From: Solirubrobacterales bacterium | Lineage (GTDB): Bacteria > Actinomycetota > Thermoleophilia > Solirubrobacterales > Solirubrobacteraceae | Direction: 5' to 3' | Length of the DNA stretch: 64,000 nucleotides | Assembly: GCA_027315115.1 (NCBI GenBank) | Contig: DAHUYQ010000039.1 | Coordinates: forward strand, 1 to 64,000 | Shown here: positions 1 to 9,025 of the stretch, piece by piece | Numbering within the stretch: position 1 is the stretch's first letter | Layout of the letters: the number at the start of each line of letters is the position of its first letter | Translations under genes and position numbers: made by a program | Notes under the pieces: generated by a model | Databases searched by the model: none | The model's input: the letters and a program-made list of their open reading frames with translations, nothing else | What the model was told of the DNA's origin: nothing

Positions 1-66
1 GGCGCGCCGCCGCGGCCGCGGCGGCCCCGTGGCCTGGGGCCTGGGCGCCGCCGGCGCTGCGGCCAT
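1..66 (-). CDS. Possible N-terminus of a downstream gene (partial)
   Basis: An ATG at 64-66, 15 nt downstream of the zinc-ribbon gene's stop, opens a frame that stays open to the window edge (22 codons, rich in Ala, Pro and Arg). Its position fits the next gene of the minus-strand operon. Nothing in this short low-complexity stretch identifies a family, and it could be a random open frame in GC-rich DNA. Confidence 0.25.
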   Translation of the reverse strand, partial: MAAAPAAPRPQATGPPRPRRRA

Positions 67-80
67 GCCGCGCGCCGCGC

Positions 81-314
81 TCAGATCGGCATCAGCATCG
101 AGTCGCCGCAGTTGTTGCACTTCATGATCGCCGTCGAGGACATCCTCACGATCGTGGAGTGCTCGCCGCAGTTCGGGCAGACGGAGGCGAGCTCGAAGCG
201 CCGCAGGCAGTTGACGCAGCGGTAGCGCCCCGGCAGGTTGGTGGGTCGCAGCCACGGCTCCGAGCAGTTCGGGCAGGTCGGGCCCAGGTCTATCGCGTTG
301 CCTGTCATCCTCAT
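81..314 (-). CDS. Small zinc-ribbon protein
   Basis: A 77-aa protein made almost entirely of CxxC knuckles: C14/C17, C33/C36, C46/C49 and C66/C69, enough for two zinc ribbons. The layout recalls small double-ribbon proteins such as E. coli YfgJ (DUF1407), though sequence similarity is limited to the Cys pattern. Its ATG overlaps the rsmB stop (ATGA, 311-314), so it is translationally coupled to the rRNA methyltransferase and is probably the last or near-last gene of the def-fmt-rsmB operon. A nucleic-acid or protein-binding role is inferred only from the fold. There is no catalytic motif. Confidence 0.7.
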   Translation of the reverse strand: MRMTGNAIDLGPTCPNCSEPWLRPTNLPGRYRCVNCLRRFELASVCPNCGEHSTIVRMSSTAIMKCNNCGDSMLMPI

Positions 315-1636
315 CGCCGTTTCAGCTTCGCCACGAAGAATCCTGCCGTGCGATCGCGGTCCGGCAGGCTCATCAGAAACGGCTCCTCGGCCGGGCCCTC
401 GCCCGCCGCGGCCGCGTTCTCAGCCGTGAATTCCGTGTGGGAATCGAGGAAGCGCTCTATCTGCCGCTCGTTCTCTGCGCAGGAGATCGTGCAGGTAGAG
501 TAGACCAGCGTCCCTCCGGGACACACCGTTTCGGCTGCCGCGACAAGGATCTTGCACTGCAACTCCGCAAGCTCGGCGATCGAGTGCTCTGAGATCCGCC
601 AGCGCAGGTCCGGATGGCCCTGCAGGGTGCCAAGGCCCGAGCACGGCGGGTCGACCAGCACGCGATCGAAGCTCTCCCGCGAGCCTCGCGGCTGCGCGGC
701 GTCGGCGACCTGAACATCGACGTTGGCGGCGCCGAGCCGGGCCAGCGTGTCCTGCATCTGCCGGGCGCGGCCGGGATGGCGCTCGACGGCGACGATTCTG
801 CCCTCTGCGCCCATCAGCGCCGCGATGTGGCTGGTCTTGCCGCCCGGCGCCGCGCAAAGGTCGAGCACGCTCTCCCCCGGCTGCGGGTCCAGCACGCGGC
901 TGACCATCATCGCGGCTCTGGACTGCGCGATCACGGCGCCCTGCTGCCACAGCCGGCTGGATCGCAGGTCCAGCGGGGCCTGCAGCACGATCGCCTCCGG
1001 CAGCTCGATGCCGAGCAGCGAGCTGCTCGCCGAACCCGCCCGCTCGCCGAGCGCCGTGGCCACCTGCGCCGGATCGGCGCGCAGCGTGTTGACCCGCAGC
1101 GCGTGCTCGGCCGGCTCGTTGTCGGCGGCCATCAGGGAGCGGGCGCGCCCGGGTCCGAGCTCGCGCCACCACAGCTTCGCAAGCCATTCTGGATGCGAAT
1201 GGGCGACCGCGGCGCCCTGCGGCGTGGAGTCGTCGATGCTGCCGAGCACGCCGGGCCCTTCCCGCGCCGCTCGCCGCAGAACGGCGTTGACCAGCCCGTG
1301 GCCGCGGCTGCGGGAGCGCTTGACCAGCTCGACGGCGTCGTCGACGACCGCGTAGGGAGCCGGAGCGCCGCTGTAGAGCAGCTCGTAGAGACCCAGCCGC
1401 AGCGCAGCGAGCACCGGAGGGTCGAGCTTGGAGATCCTGCGCGCGCTCATTGCCTCGATCGCGGGATCGAGCGTCCCGATCCGCTGGATCGCTCCGTAGG
1501 CCAGGCGCATCGCCAACGCTCTGTCCCGGGCGCTCAGGCCCTCCGCGCATGCGTGCAGCGCCTTGTCCGCGTAGGCGTCCTGCTCGAAGACGCGCCGCAG
1601 CACCTTGTAGGCGCAGACGCGCGCCTCAGAGGGCAT
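311..1636 (-). CDS. rsmB: 16S rRNA (cytosine-967-C5)-methyltransferase RsmB
   Basis: This enzyme methylates C967 of 16S rRNA using S-adenosylmethionine. The 441-aa product has an N-terminal NusB-like RNA-binding domain (about residues 1-140) and a C-terminal Rossmann methyltransferase domain. Visible motifs are the SAM loop VLDLCAAPGGKT, the DPPCSGLG motif and the catalytic-cysteine motif STCT. I chose the ATG at 1636, giving MPSEARVCAYK, because the upstream reading is low-complexity and lies inside fmt. It overlaps the 3' end of fmt by 11 nt, which implies translational coupling in the usual def-fmt-rsmB order. Confidence 0.95.
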   Translation of the reverse strand: MPSEARVCAYKVLRRVFEQDAYADKALHACAEGLSARDRALAMRLAYGAIQRIGTLDPAIEAMSARRISKLDPPVLAALRLGLYELLYSGAPAPYAVVDDAVELVKRSRSRGHGLVNAVLRRAAREGPGVLGSIDDSTPQGAAVAHSHPEWLAKLWWRELGPGRARSLMAADNEPAEHALRVNTLRADPAQVATALGERAGSASSSLLGIELPEAIVLQAPLDLRSSRLWQQGAVIAQSRAAMMVSRVLDPQPGESVLDLCAAPGGKTSHIAALMGAEGRIVAVERHPGRARQMQDTLARLGAANVDVQVADAAQPRGSRESFDRVLVDPPCSGLGTLQGHPDLRWRISEHSIAELAELQCKILVAAAETVCPGGTLVYSTCTISCAENERQIERFLDSHTEFTAENAAAAGEGPAEEPFLMSLPDRDRTAGFFVAKLKRR

Positions 1637-2558
1637 GCCCGCGCATGTATGCCTGGGCGTCCATCGCCCTCCCGCCCGGTGGCTGCACCTGCAGCAGCTC
1701 CAGCGTTTGACCTCCGGCGAGGCCGTAGACCAGGCGATCCCCGCTGCGCCCGAGCTCGCCCAGCGGCGGGGGCGGCGCCGGATCGGTCGCGGGCGGCGGG
1801 CCCGCCGGCCCGACCCTGGCTTGCCAGACGCCGAGCATGGAGCCGTCGGCAAGCGTCAGGCGCGCCCCGATGTGCGGGTGCAGCGCGCGCACGACGCGCT
1901 CCAGCTCGATCGCGGTGCGCGCCGGGTCCAGCGTGCGGTCGGCGGCCTCGATCTTCTCCGCGTAGGTCGCCCGGCTCTCGTCCTGCTCCGCGAAGGGCAG
2001 CGCCTCTCCGCTCTGCATGCGATCCAGCGCCTGCACCAGCAGCTCACCGCCGGCGGCGCACAGGCGCTCGGCGAGGCTGCCGTAGTCGTCCTGCGCACCG
2101 ACTGGCTCCTGCGCGCTTAGGCATACCGGCCCGCTGTCCAGCCCGGCGGTCAGCCGCATGATGCAGACGCCTGTCTGCGCATCGCCGGCCATGATCGCGC
2201 GCTCGATCGGCGCCGCTCCACGCCACCTCGGCAGCAGCGAGGGATGGACGTTGAGGATCGGGTGGCTGGAGAGCAGCGGCTCCTTGATCAGCGCCCCGAA
2301 GGCGCACACCAGCAGCACCTCCGGGCGCAGCTCCTGGATCTGCGCCAGCACCTCCGGCGTGTTCACGCTCTGAGGCTGGGCGAGTGGGATGCCGAGCGCC
2401 TGCGCACGCTCGACCAGCGGCGGCGAGGCCATCTTCCTGCCCCTGCCCTTGGGCCGATCGGGTCGCGTGATCGCGAGCGCGGGGCGGTGCTCGCTTGCCG
2501 CCAAGCGGTCGAGCACGCCAGCAGCGAACTGCGAGGTGCCGAGAAAGACGGTGCGCAA
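1626..2558 (-). CDS. fmt: Methionyl-tRNA formyltransferase
   Basis: Formylates Met on initiator tRNA with 10-formyl-tetrahydrofolate, working as a pair with the deformylase encoded just upstream. The 310-aa protein shows the formyltransferase signature around SLLPRWRGAAPIERAI (catalytic Asn-His-Asp region NVHPSLLP ... LDSG) and a C-terminal OB-like tRNA-binding domain. The start is a TTG at 2558 (LRTVFLGTSQFA in context), which matches the typical N-terminus of the family. It lies 19 nt downstream of def and overlaps rsmB. Confidence 0.95.
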   Translation of the reverse strand: MRTVFLGTSQFAAGVLDRLAASEHRPALAITRPDRPKGRGRKMASPPLVERAQALGIPLAQPQSVNTPEVLAQIQELRPEVLLVCAFGALIKEPLLSSHPILNVHPSLLPRWRGAAPIERAIMAGDAQTGVCIMRLTAGLDSGPVCLSAQEPVGAQDDYGSLAERLCAAGGELLVQALDRMQSGEALPFAEQDESRATYAEKIEAADRTLDPARTAIELERVVRALHPHIGARLTLADGSMLGVWQARVGPAGPPPATDPAPPPPLGELGRSGDRLVYGLAGGQTLELLQVQPPGGRAMDAQAYMRGHAL

Positions 2559-2577
2559 CGGAGCCGACGCCGCCGCG

Positions 2578-3168
2578 CTAGGCGTCGCGGCCGGAGAGCG
2601 CCTGCCGCAGCTCGCGCATAGCCTGCTTGCGCTGCTCCTTGGAGACGCGGTCGAGTATCAGGATGCCGTCGAGGTGGTCTACCTCGTGCTGGATGACGCG
2701 CGCCTCCAGCCCTTCCGCCTCGATCTCGACAGGCTCCCCAGCGGGATCCTGGGCGCTCACGCGCACGCGCGCCGGGCGCGTCACCTCCAGATGCACGCCG
2801 GGCAGGCTCAGGCAGCCCTCGTCGGCGGCCTCGGTCTCCTCGCTCGCCCACTCGATCACGGGGTTGGCCAGCGCGACCAGCGAAGCTTCGGAGTCGGTGC
2901 GGTAGACGAGCAGCCGGTGCAGCACGCCGACCTGGGTGGCGGCGAGGCCCACGCCGAGCGCGTCGTCCATCAGCGCCCCCATGCGCTGCACCTCATCCTG
3001 GAGCAGGTCGTCGAAGCGCTCGACACGCAGCGCCTTGGCGCGCAGCACCGGGTCCCCGAGCTTGCGCACATGCGCGAGCGCCGCGTCGCGGCGCGCCTTT
3101 ACCTCCGGATCGAGCTCGTCCGGGTGCTCCTGCTCCTGCTCGGGCTCCACAACGTCCAGCTCGCTCAT
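2578..3168 (-). CDS. def: Peptide deformylase
   Basis: Removes the formyl group from nascent proteins and is an Fe/Zn hydrolase. All three family motifs are present in the 196-aa product: GVGLAATQVG (motif 1), EGCLSLPG (motif 2, metal-ligand Cys) and QHEVDHLDG (motif 3, HExxDH). The ATG at 3168 gives MSELDVVEPEQEQEHP, an acidic leader of about 30 residues before the conserved domain. This is slightly longer than average but the frame upstream is low-complexity. First gene of def-fmt-rsmB. Confidence 0.95.
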   Translation of the reverse strand: MSELDVVEPEQEQEHPDELDPEVKARRDAALAHVRKLGDPVLRAKALRVERFDDLLQDEVQRMGALMDDALGVGLAATQVGVLHRLLVYRTDSEASLVALANPVIEWASEETEAADEGCLSLPGVHLEVTRPARVRVSAQDPAGEPVEIEAEGLEARVIQHEVDHLDGILILDRVSKEQRKQAMRELRQALSGRDA

Positions 3169-3248
3169 CAGGACCAGTTTAGGCGCTCGCCTGAGCGGGG
3201 ATCGGCTACCCCCTGCACCTGCGGGCATGGGATGAGCATGCCTCCACG

Positions 3249-3470
3249 GAGGCGAACCTGCTGCGCCTTGCCGGCACGCCGGGCGGACTGCCGCTCTAAG
3301 ACGCCGCGTCGATGCTCGCCGAGGAGATCCCGCACGCAGGCGGCTACGCGCGCGTGCTCGCCGCGATCGGACGGGGGCGAACCCGCTTCGCTCAGATCGC
3401 GGCCAAGAGCGAGCAACGCGTCGAGCGGCCACTGGAGATCCTCGCGATCAGGGCTGATCGCAAAGACGCT
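3249..3470 (+). pseudogene. Decayed fragment resembling the C-terminus of an AAA/DUF234-type ATPase
   Basis: The gap between def and priA holds a plus-strand stretch reading LLRLAGTPGGLPL, a TAA stop at 3297, then in the same frame DAASMLAEEIPHAGGYARV followed by LAAIGRGRTRFAQIAAKS. This resembles the lid and winged-helix end of archaeal-type ATPases (DUF234 pattern 'yxxvLxaIxxGxxxxxxIA'). There is no Walker motif or start. I read it as a relic running opposite to its neighbours. The assignment rests on pattern memory only. Confidence 0.35.
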
Positions 3471-3487
3471 CCCGGCGCTCACCACGC

Positions 3488-5533
3488 CTACTGCGGATCG
3501 ACGTCGACCGCGAAGCTCACGCCGACATGCGCGCGATCGGATGCGACCGCCTGCACCGCGGCGTCGATCGCGCGCACGGCGCCGGCGCGATCGGCCGACT
3601 TGATCACCAGCGCCTGGCGCTCGCGGCCGCGCAGCCGGAACAGAGACGCCGGGCCGAGCAGGCTGAGCTCCCCGCTTCGCCGGGCGGGCTGCAGTGCCGC
3701 CGCAAGCGCACTCGCGGCGCGGAGCGCCGGCTCGCCCTGCACCGCCGAGCAGATCACGCGCGCCAGATGCGAGTAGGGCGGGTAGGAGAGCGCGCGTCTG
3801 CGCTCCAGCTCTCCCGCCAGGAACCCGTCGCTGTCGTGGGCGGCGGCGTCGAGCAGGCTGCGCGCCTCCGGGGCGAGCGTCTGCACCAGCACGTGCCCTT
3901 GCGCGCCACGTCCGACGCGGCCGGCGAGCTGGGCGACCAGCGCGAAGGTGCGCTCCTCGGCTCTGAAGTCTGGGAAGCGCAGGGTCGCGTCGGCGTCCAG
4001 CACGATGCCGAGCGCGACATCGGAGAAGTCGTGGCCCTTGGCGACCATCTGGGTGCCGATCAACACCCCGGCCGGCGCCTCCTGGAAGGCGCTGAGGAGC
4101 TGCGCCGGCTCGGCGCCGGCGGTGTCCGCGTCAAGCCTGAAGACCGGGAAGGAGCCGTCGTCGAGCGTGGCCGCCAGCTCGTCCTGCAGGCGCTCGGTGC
4201 CGGTGCCGTGGCGGGCGAGCGTGCTGGACCCGCATTCGCAGAGGCTCGGGATCGCCTCGCGGTGATCGCAGTGGTGGCATGCGATGTAACCGCCGGCGCG
4301 ATGCAGAACCAGCGTCACGTCGCAGTTGGGGCAGCTCCACACCGTTCCGCAGGCCCGGCAGGAGAGGAAGTTCGACCAGCCGCGGCGGTTGAGCAGCACG
4401 ATCGCCTTGCCGCGATCGCGACGCAGCTCGGCTAGCGCCTGCGCGCTGCGCGGGTGCAGCGCTTCGTGGCGCCCGCGCATGTCAAGCAGCTCGACACCCG
4501 GCAGCGGTCGCCCGTCGACCCGGCGCGGCAGCCGGATGCGCTGCATCCGCAGGATGGACTCCGGGCGCGGTGTCGCGCTGCCCGCCAGCAGCAGCGCGCC
4601 GGTCTGGGCGGCGCGCTGCGCGGCCACCTCGCGCGCGTCGTAGCGGGGGTCGCCTTCGTGCTTGTAGGAGGAGTCGTGCTCCTCGTCGAGCACGATCAGG
4701 CCGAGCCGCTCGATCGGCGCGAAGACCGCCGAGCGCGGTCCGACGCACACGCGCGCCTCTCCACTGCGCAGCCTTCGCCACTCCTCGCGACGCTGCGGCG
4801 GAGTCAGGCGCGAGTGCAGCACCGCGACCGTCTCGCCGAAGCGCTCCAGGAAGCGGGCGACGATCTGCGGCGTGAGCGCGATCTCGGGGACCATCACGAT
4901 CACCCCGAAGCCGCGCTCCAGCACGCTTGCCGCCAGCCGCAGGTAGATCTCGGTCTTGCCGGAGCCGGTCACTCCATGCAGAAGCTGCGGCTGCTGCGCG
5001 GCCGCCGACTCAGGCTGCGACGCGGCCGCCGAGCCGGGCTGCGACGCGGCCGCCGGCGCGGGCTGCGCCAAGGCCGCCGTCAGCCGCGACAGCGCCGCCG
5101 CCTGCTCGGCGGTGAGCTCCGGCGGCGCGCCGCGCAGCACGCCGACCGACAGGTGCTCGGGCCGCCGGACGCGCGTGCGGCGCGGTTTGCCGCTGAGCTG
5201 CCCGCGCGTCAACCCGGGCGGCAGCACGAGCTTCAGCGCCCTCGGCACGGTCGAGCAGTACTGCGCCGCGACCCACGCGGCCAGCTCGACCAGGTCCGGC
5301 GGCACCCCCGCCTGCAGCGCCCGCAACGGCTCCAGCAGCCGATCCTCGGCGATCTCGCTGCGCTGAGCCAGGCGCACCACGACGCCGAGCACCTCGCGCC
5401 GGCCGAACGGGACGACGAGCAGCGAGCCGACCTGCACGCTCTCGCGCAGCTCCTCGCTGAGCCGGTAGTCGAAGGGCCCGCGCAGCGCCCGCGAGCTGCT
5501 GAGCGGCTGCACCTGGGCGATCGCGGCGCTCAC
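3488..5533 (-). CDS. priA: Primosomal protein N' (replication restart helicase PriA)
   Basis: A 3'-5' DNA helicase that reloads the replisome at stalled forks. The 681-aa protein has the N-terminal 3'BD domain, Walker A (GVTGSGKTEIY), DEEH box (LDEEHDSSYKHE), the zinc-binding Cys cluster (CRACGTVWSCPNC ... CHHCDHREAIPSLCECG) and C-terminal helicase motifs (VGRGAQG). The start is GTG 5533. An Ala/Gln/Pro/Ser repeat of 8-residue units (about 5005-5075) sits just before Walker A, as a linker not typical of the family. It follows metK by 64 nt in the same direction. Confidence 0.93.
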   Translation of the reverse strand: MSAAIAQVQPLSSSRALRGPFDYRLSEELRESVQVGSLLVVPFGRREVLGVVVRLAQRSEIAEDRLLEPLRALQAGVPPDLVELAAWVAAQYCSTVPRALKLVLPPGLTRGQLSGKPRRTRVRRPEHLSVGVLRGAPPELTAEQAAALSRLTAALAQPAPAAASQPGSAAASQPESAAAQQPQLLHGVTGSGKTEIYLRLAASVLERGFGVIVMVPEIALTPQIVARFLERFGETVAVLHSRLTPPQRREEWRRLRSGEARVCVGPRSAVFAPIERLGLIVLDEEHDSSYKHEGDPRYDAREVAAQRAAQTGALLLAGSATPRPESILRMQRIRLPRRVDGRPLPGVELLDMRGRHEALHPRSAQALAELRRDRGKAIVLLNRRGWSNFLSCRACGTVWSCPNCDVTLVLHRAGGYIACHHCDHREAIPSLCECGSSTLARHGTGTERLQDELAATLDDGSFPVFRLDADTAGAEPAQLLSAFQEAPAGVLIGTQMVAKGHDFSDVALGIVLDADATLRFPDFRAEERTFALVAQLAGRVGRGAQGHVLVQTLAPEARSLLDAAAHDSDGFLAGELERRRALSYPPYSHLARVICSAVQGEPALRAASALAAALQPARRSGELSLLGPASLFRLRGRERQALVIKSADRAGAVRAIDAAVQAVASDRAHVGVSFAVDVDPQ

Positions 5534-5597
5534 GGCGCCACCGCCCAGCCCTCAGACGGTGGCTGTGGCGAGCGCGCGATCGCTGCCCTCGCCGGCC

Positions 5598-6836
5598 TCA
5601 GACGGTTGCGGCCTCGGCCGCGATGCCTGCCGCGTCGCGCAGCTCCTGCGCCTTGTCGGTCCGCTCCCAGGTGAAGTCGGCGTCCTCACGGCCGAAGTGG
5701 CCGTAGGCGGCGGTCTTCTGGTAGATCGGCCGGTGCAGGTCGAGCTGCTGGCGAAACGCGCCGGGGCGCAGGTCGAAGTGCTGGTCCACCAGCGCGACGA
5801 TCCGCGAGCGCGGAATCCGCTCGGTGCCGAAAGTCTCGACCATCACCGAGACCGGCCGCGCGACGCCGATCGCGTAGGCGACCTGGACCTCGGCGCGTTC
5901 GGCAAGGCCGGCCGCGACGATGTTCTTGGCCACCCAGCGCGCGGCGTAGGCCGCGGAGCGATCGACCTTCGAGGGGTCCTTGCCGGAGAAGGCGCCGCCG
6001 CCGTGGCGCGCCATGCCGCCGTAGGTGTCCACGATGATCTTGCGGCCGGTCAGCCCGCAGTCGCCCATCGGCCCGCCGATCACGAAGCGACCGGTCGGGT
6101 TGACCAGGAAGTTGCGCAGAAGCTGCTTCTCCTCGTAGAGCCCGGTCGGCAGCACAGGGCGCAGCACGTTCTCGAACAGGTCGGGCTTGATCAGGCTCTC
6201 GGCGTCGATCCCGTCGGCGTGCTGGGTGGAGATCAGCACCTTCTCTATGCCAACCGGCTTGCCGTCGCGGTAGCGGACGGTGACCTGGGTCTTGCCGTCC
6301 GGGCGCAGGTAGGGCAGCACCTCGGCCTTGCGCACCTCCGCCAGGCGCTTGGCCAGACGGTGGGCGAGGGCGATCGGCAGCGGCATCAGCTCGTCGGTCT
6401 CGTTGCAGGCGTAGCCGAACATCATCCCCTGGTCGCCTGCGCCGGCGAGATCAAGCTCGTCGTGCCCGGATGGGCCACGACGGGTCTCATAGGCGGCGTC
6501 GACGCCCTGCGCGATGTCGGGCGACTGCTTGTCGATCGTGTTCATGACCGCGCAGGTCTCGTAGTCGAAGCCGTAGCTGGCGTCGGTGTAGCCGATGTCG
6601 CGGATCGTTTTGCGGGCGATGTCCTGGATGTCGACGTAGGTGTCGGTCGAGATCTCGCCGGAGACGACCACCAGGCCGGTGTTCACCAGCGTCTCGCACG
6701 CGACGCGGCCGTAGGGGTCCTCGGCCAGGACGGCGTCGAGCACGCCGTCGGAGATCTGGTCGGCGATCTTGTCCGGGTGACCCTCGGTCACCGACTCGGA
6801 TGTGAAGAGAAACTCGCTGTCGTTTTGCTCGCTCAT
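5598..6836 (-). CDS. metK: S-adenosylmethionine synthetase
   Basis: Makes SAM from ATP and methionine. The 412-aa product carries [12 protein letters not shown] near the N-terminus, the hexapeptide GAGDQG and the glycine-rich loop [16 protein letters not shown], all diagnostic. The ATG at 6836 ([20 protein letters not shown]) was chosen over one seven codons upstream because it matches the family N-terminus. It sits between der and priA on the minus strand, so one operon is likely. Confidence 0.97.
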   Translation of the reverse strand: MSEQNDSEFLFTSESVTEGHPDKIADQISDGVLDAVLAEDPYGRVACETLVNTGLVVVSGEISTDTYVDIQDIARKTIRDIGYTDASYGFDYETCAVMNTIDKQSPDIAQGVDAAYETRRGPSGHDELDLAGAGDQGMMFGYACNETDELMPLPIALAHRLAKRLAEVRKAEVLPYLRPDGKTQVTVRYRDGKPVGIEKVLISTQHADGIDAESLIKPDLFENVLRPVLPTGLYEEKQLLRNFLVNPTGRFVIGGPMGDCGLTGRKIIVDTYGGMARHGGGAFSGKDPSKVDRSAAYAARWVAKNIVAAGLAERAEVQVAYAIGVARPVSVMVETFGTERIPRSRIVALVDQHFDLRPGAFRQQLDLHRPIYQKTAAYGHFGREDADFTWERTDKAQELRDAAGIAAEAATV

Positions 6837-6898
6837 CGGCTGTCTGGTCGACTCCATGCTCGCTTTGCGTATCCGCGGAGTCTATCCGCGGCACCCGA

Positions 6899-8266
6899 TC
6901 AGCTCGGCAGCGCGGCCTGCTCACCCCGCCCGCCCTGGCCACGCGAGCGCCGGCCGCCTCGCTCGACGAAGTCCACGATCAGCGGCACCCCGTCCATCCC
7001 GAAGCGGGCGCGCAGCCGGTTCTCCAAAAAGTAGGTGTAGTCGCGCGTTACGCGCGCCCGCGAGTTGACCTGGATCGCAAAGCGCGGCGGGCGCCGGTCG
7101 ACCTGGGTCATGTAGATCAGCTTCAGACGGTGGCCCGAGGCGCCGCGCTTCATGCCTATCGGCGGCTGCCGCGCCTGGACCGCCTCGGCCAGGAAGCGGT
7201 TGAGCTCCGGGGTGGGGATCCGCCCCGCCATCCGGTCGCCGAGCGCGATCGCCTCGCTCAGCAGTCGCGCGACGTTGCGCCCGCTCTTGGCGCTGACGGT
7301 CAGCACCTTGGGTCGCAGACGCAGCTTCTCGGCCACCACCGCGCGCTCGTGCGCGAGCGTGTCGTCGTCGCCGTCGTAGATGTCCCACTTGTTGAGCACG
7401 ACGATCGTCGCGCAGCCAGCCTTCATCGCCAGCTCGGCGATCCGCAGGTCCTGGGAGGTGACGCCGTCGGTGGCGTCGCAGATCACGAGCGCCACGTCGG
7501 CGCGCTCGGCCGCGCGGCGCGAGCGCAACGTCGTGTAGTACTCGACCGAGTCGGCGACCTTCGCCTGGCGGCGCATGCCGGCGGTGTCCACGACGATCAG
7601 CCGCCGGCCGTCCACCTCCAGCGGCGTGTCGATCGCGTCGCGGGTGGTGCCGGCAAGGTCGGCGACGATCACGCGCTGCTCGCCGAGCATCTTGTTCACC
7701 AGCGAGGACTTGCCGACGTTCGGGCGCCCGATCACGGCCAGCCGGATCGCCTGCTCCTCCTCGGGCGGGTCCTGCTCGGGCAGCAGCTCCACGATCCGGT
7801 CCAGCAGGTCGCCGGTGCCAAGCCCCTGGGCCGCGGAGACCGGCATCGGCTCGCCCAGGCCGAGGCGGTGGAACTCCGCGGCCAGCGGGAGGTCCCCCAC
7901 CCCGTCGCACTTGTTGGCGGCGATGATCAACGGCGTGGAGTCGCGTCGCAGCAGATCGGCGAGGTCCTCGTCGCCGGCGCGCAGGCCCGCGCGCGCATCT
8001 ACGACCAGCACCGCCACCTCCGCGTCTGCGAGCGCCGCGCGCGCCTGGTCGCGGATCGAGCCGGCCAGCGGGTCCTCGTCGGCCATGTCCACTCCGCCGG
8101 TATCGATCAGCAGGAAGCCGCGGCCGTTCCACTCGCAGGCGACCTCGTTGCGGTCGCGGGTTACACCCGAGCGCTCGTGCACGACCGCCTCGCGGCTGCC
8201 GGACAGGCGATTGACCAGCGAGGACTTGCCGACGTTCGGATATCCGAGGATGGCGACCTTCAACAT
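6899..8266 (-). CDS. der: Ribosome-assembly GTPase Der (EngA)
   Basis: A tandem-GTPase factor for 50S subunit assembly. The 455-aa protein shows two complete G domains: GYPNVGKSS near residue 8 with DTGG, and GRPNVGKSS near residue 180 with DTAGMRR and NKWD. A C-terminal KH-like domain follows. The start ATG at 8266 gives [11 protein letters not shown]. It lies 46 nt downstream of cmk, continuing the aroA-cmk-der run. Confidence 0.97.
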   Translation of the reverse strand: MLKVAILGYPNVGKSSLVNRLSGSREAVVHERSGVTRDRNEVACEWNGRGFLLIDTGGVDMADEDPLAGSIRDQARAALADAEVAVLVVDARAGLRAGDEDLADLLRRDSTPLIIAANKCDGVGDLPLAAEFHRLGLGEPMPVSAAQGLGTGDLLDRIVELLPEQDPPEEEQAIRLAVIGRPNVGKSSLVNKMLGEQRVIVADLAGTTRDAIDTPLEVDGRRLIVVDTAGMRRQAKVADSVEYYTTLRSRRAAERADVALVICDATDGVTSQDLRIAELAMKAGCATIVVLNKWDIYDGDDDTLAHERAVVAEKLRLRPKVLTVSAKSGRNVARLLSEAIALGDRMAGRIPTPELNRFLAEAVQARQPPIGMKRGASGHRLKLIYMTQVDRRPPRFAIQVNSRARVTRDYTYFLENRLRARFGMDGVPLIVDFVERGGRRSRGQGGRGEQAALPS

Positions 8267-8312
8267 CAGATCAGTATGCCCGGCAACGGGGTCTCCCCAC
8301 GTGGCAGCGCCA

Positions 8313-8999
8313 TCATGGGCCGGAATCGCCCCCGCCGGCGCCGGCGCGATCGCACGCCAGCCCGGCGATCTGCTCCACGACCTGCTCGATCGTCAGCCCG
8401 GTCGTATCGATCGTGACCGCGTCGGGCGCCGCCACCAGCGGACTGTGCTCGCGCTCGCTGTCGCGGGCGTCGCGAATCGCCTGCTCGGCCAGCACGGTCC
8501 GCGCGTCGGCGCCGAGCTCCGCCGCGCGCCGGCGCGCCCGCTCGGCCGGGTCGGCGACCAGGAAGACCTTCAGATCGGCGTCCGGCGCCACGACGGTGCC
8601 CACGTCGCGACCCTCAGCGACCCAGTCTCCGTCGGCCACCAGCGCACGTTGCATCGCCACCAGCGCGCTGCGCACATCCGCCACCGCGGCGACCGCGGAA
8701 GCGGCCTCGGAGACCTCCGGGGTGCGGATCTGCCGCTCGACCGCCTGCCCGTTCAGCTTCACAGAGCCCTCGTCGAGCTCGATCTGCAAGCCCGCCGCCA
8801 GATCGGCGATTTCGGCGCCGTCCAGCGGCGGCGCCAGCCGCCCGGCGACCCCCTCGGCGCCCCAGCGTTCGATCGCCGCCAGCGCCACGCAGCGGTACAT
8901 CGCGCCGGTGTCCAGGTAGCGGAAGCCGAGCCGCGCCGCCAGCGCGCGGGCGACCGTCGACTTGCCCGAGCCTGCGGGGCCGTCGATCGCGACGATCAT
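8313..8999 (-). CDS. cmk: Cytidylate kinase
   Basis: Phosphorylates CMP/dCMP. The 228-aa product begins [20 protein letters not shown] (P-loop) and has the expected LDTGAMYR and EGRDVGTVV motifs. Its ATG (8997-8999) overlaps the stop of a 9-codon micro-ORF, itself overlapping the aroA stop (see 8996-9025). The cmk start region is duplicated immediately upstream, so the true start is the second ATG of the pair. Only that one is in frame. Confidence 0.96.
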   Translation of the reverse strand: MIVAIDGPAGSGKSTVARALAARLGFRYLDTGAMYRCVALAAIERWGAEGVAGRLAPPLDGAEIADLAAGLQIELDEGSVKLNGQAVERQIRTPEVSEAASAVAAVADVRSALVAMQRALVADGDWVAEGRDVGTVVAPDADLKVFLVADPAERARRRAAELGADARTVLAEQAIRDARDSEREHSPLVAAPDAVTIDTTGLTIEQVVEQIAGLACDRAGAGGGDSGP

Positions 9000-9025
9000 C
9001 GCCGACCCTCGATCGCGACGATCAT
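8996..9025 (-). CDS. Nine-codon micro-ORF created by a 26-bp tandem duplication of the cmk start
   Basis: Between aroA and cmk the sequence GGCGATGATCGTCGCGATCG occurs twice, 26 bp apart. The upstream ATG (9023-9025) overlaps the aroA TGA. It reads MIVAIEGRR and stops at a TGA (8996-8998) that overlaps the cmk ATG. The result is two successive ATGA junctions instead of one. It probably relays terminating ribosomes from aroA to cmk. A function for the peptide itself is not implied. Confidence 0.6.
   Translation of the reverse strand: MIVAIEGRR

Noticed and set aside
614-2161. Long plus-strand open frame opposite rsmB and fmt
   Set aside because: Arg/Ala/Gln-rich shadow of well-supported minus-strand genes. 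Similar antisense frames throughout the window were dismissed for the same reason.
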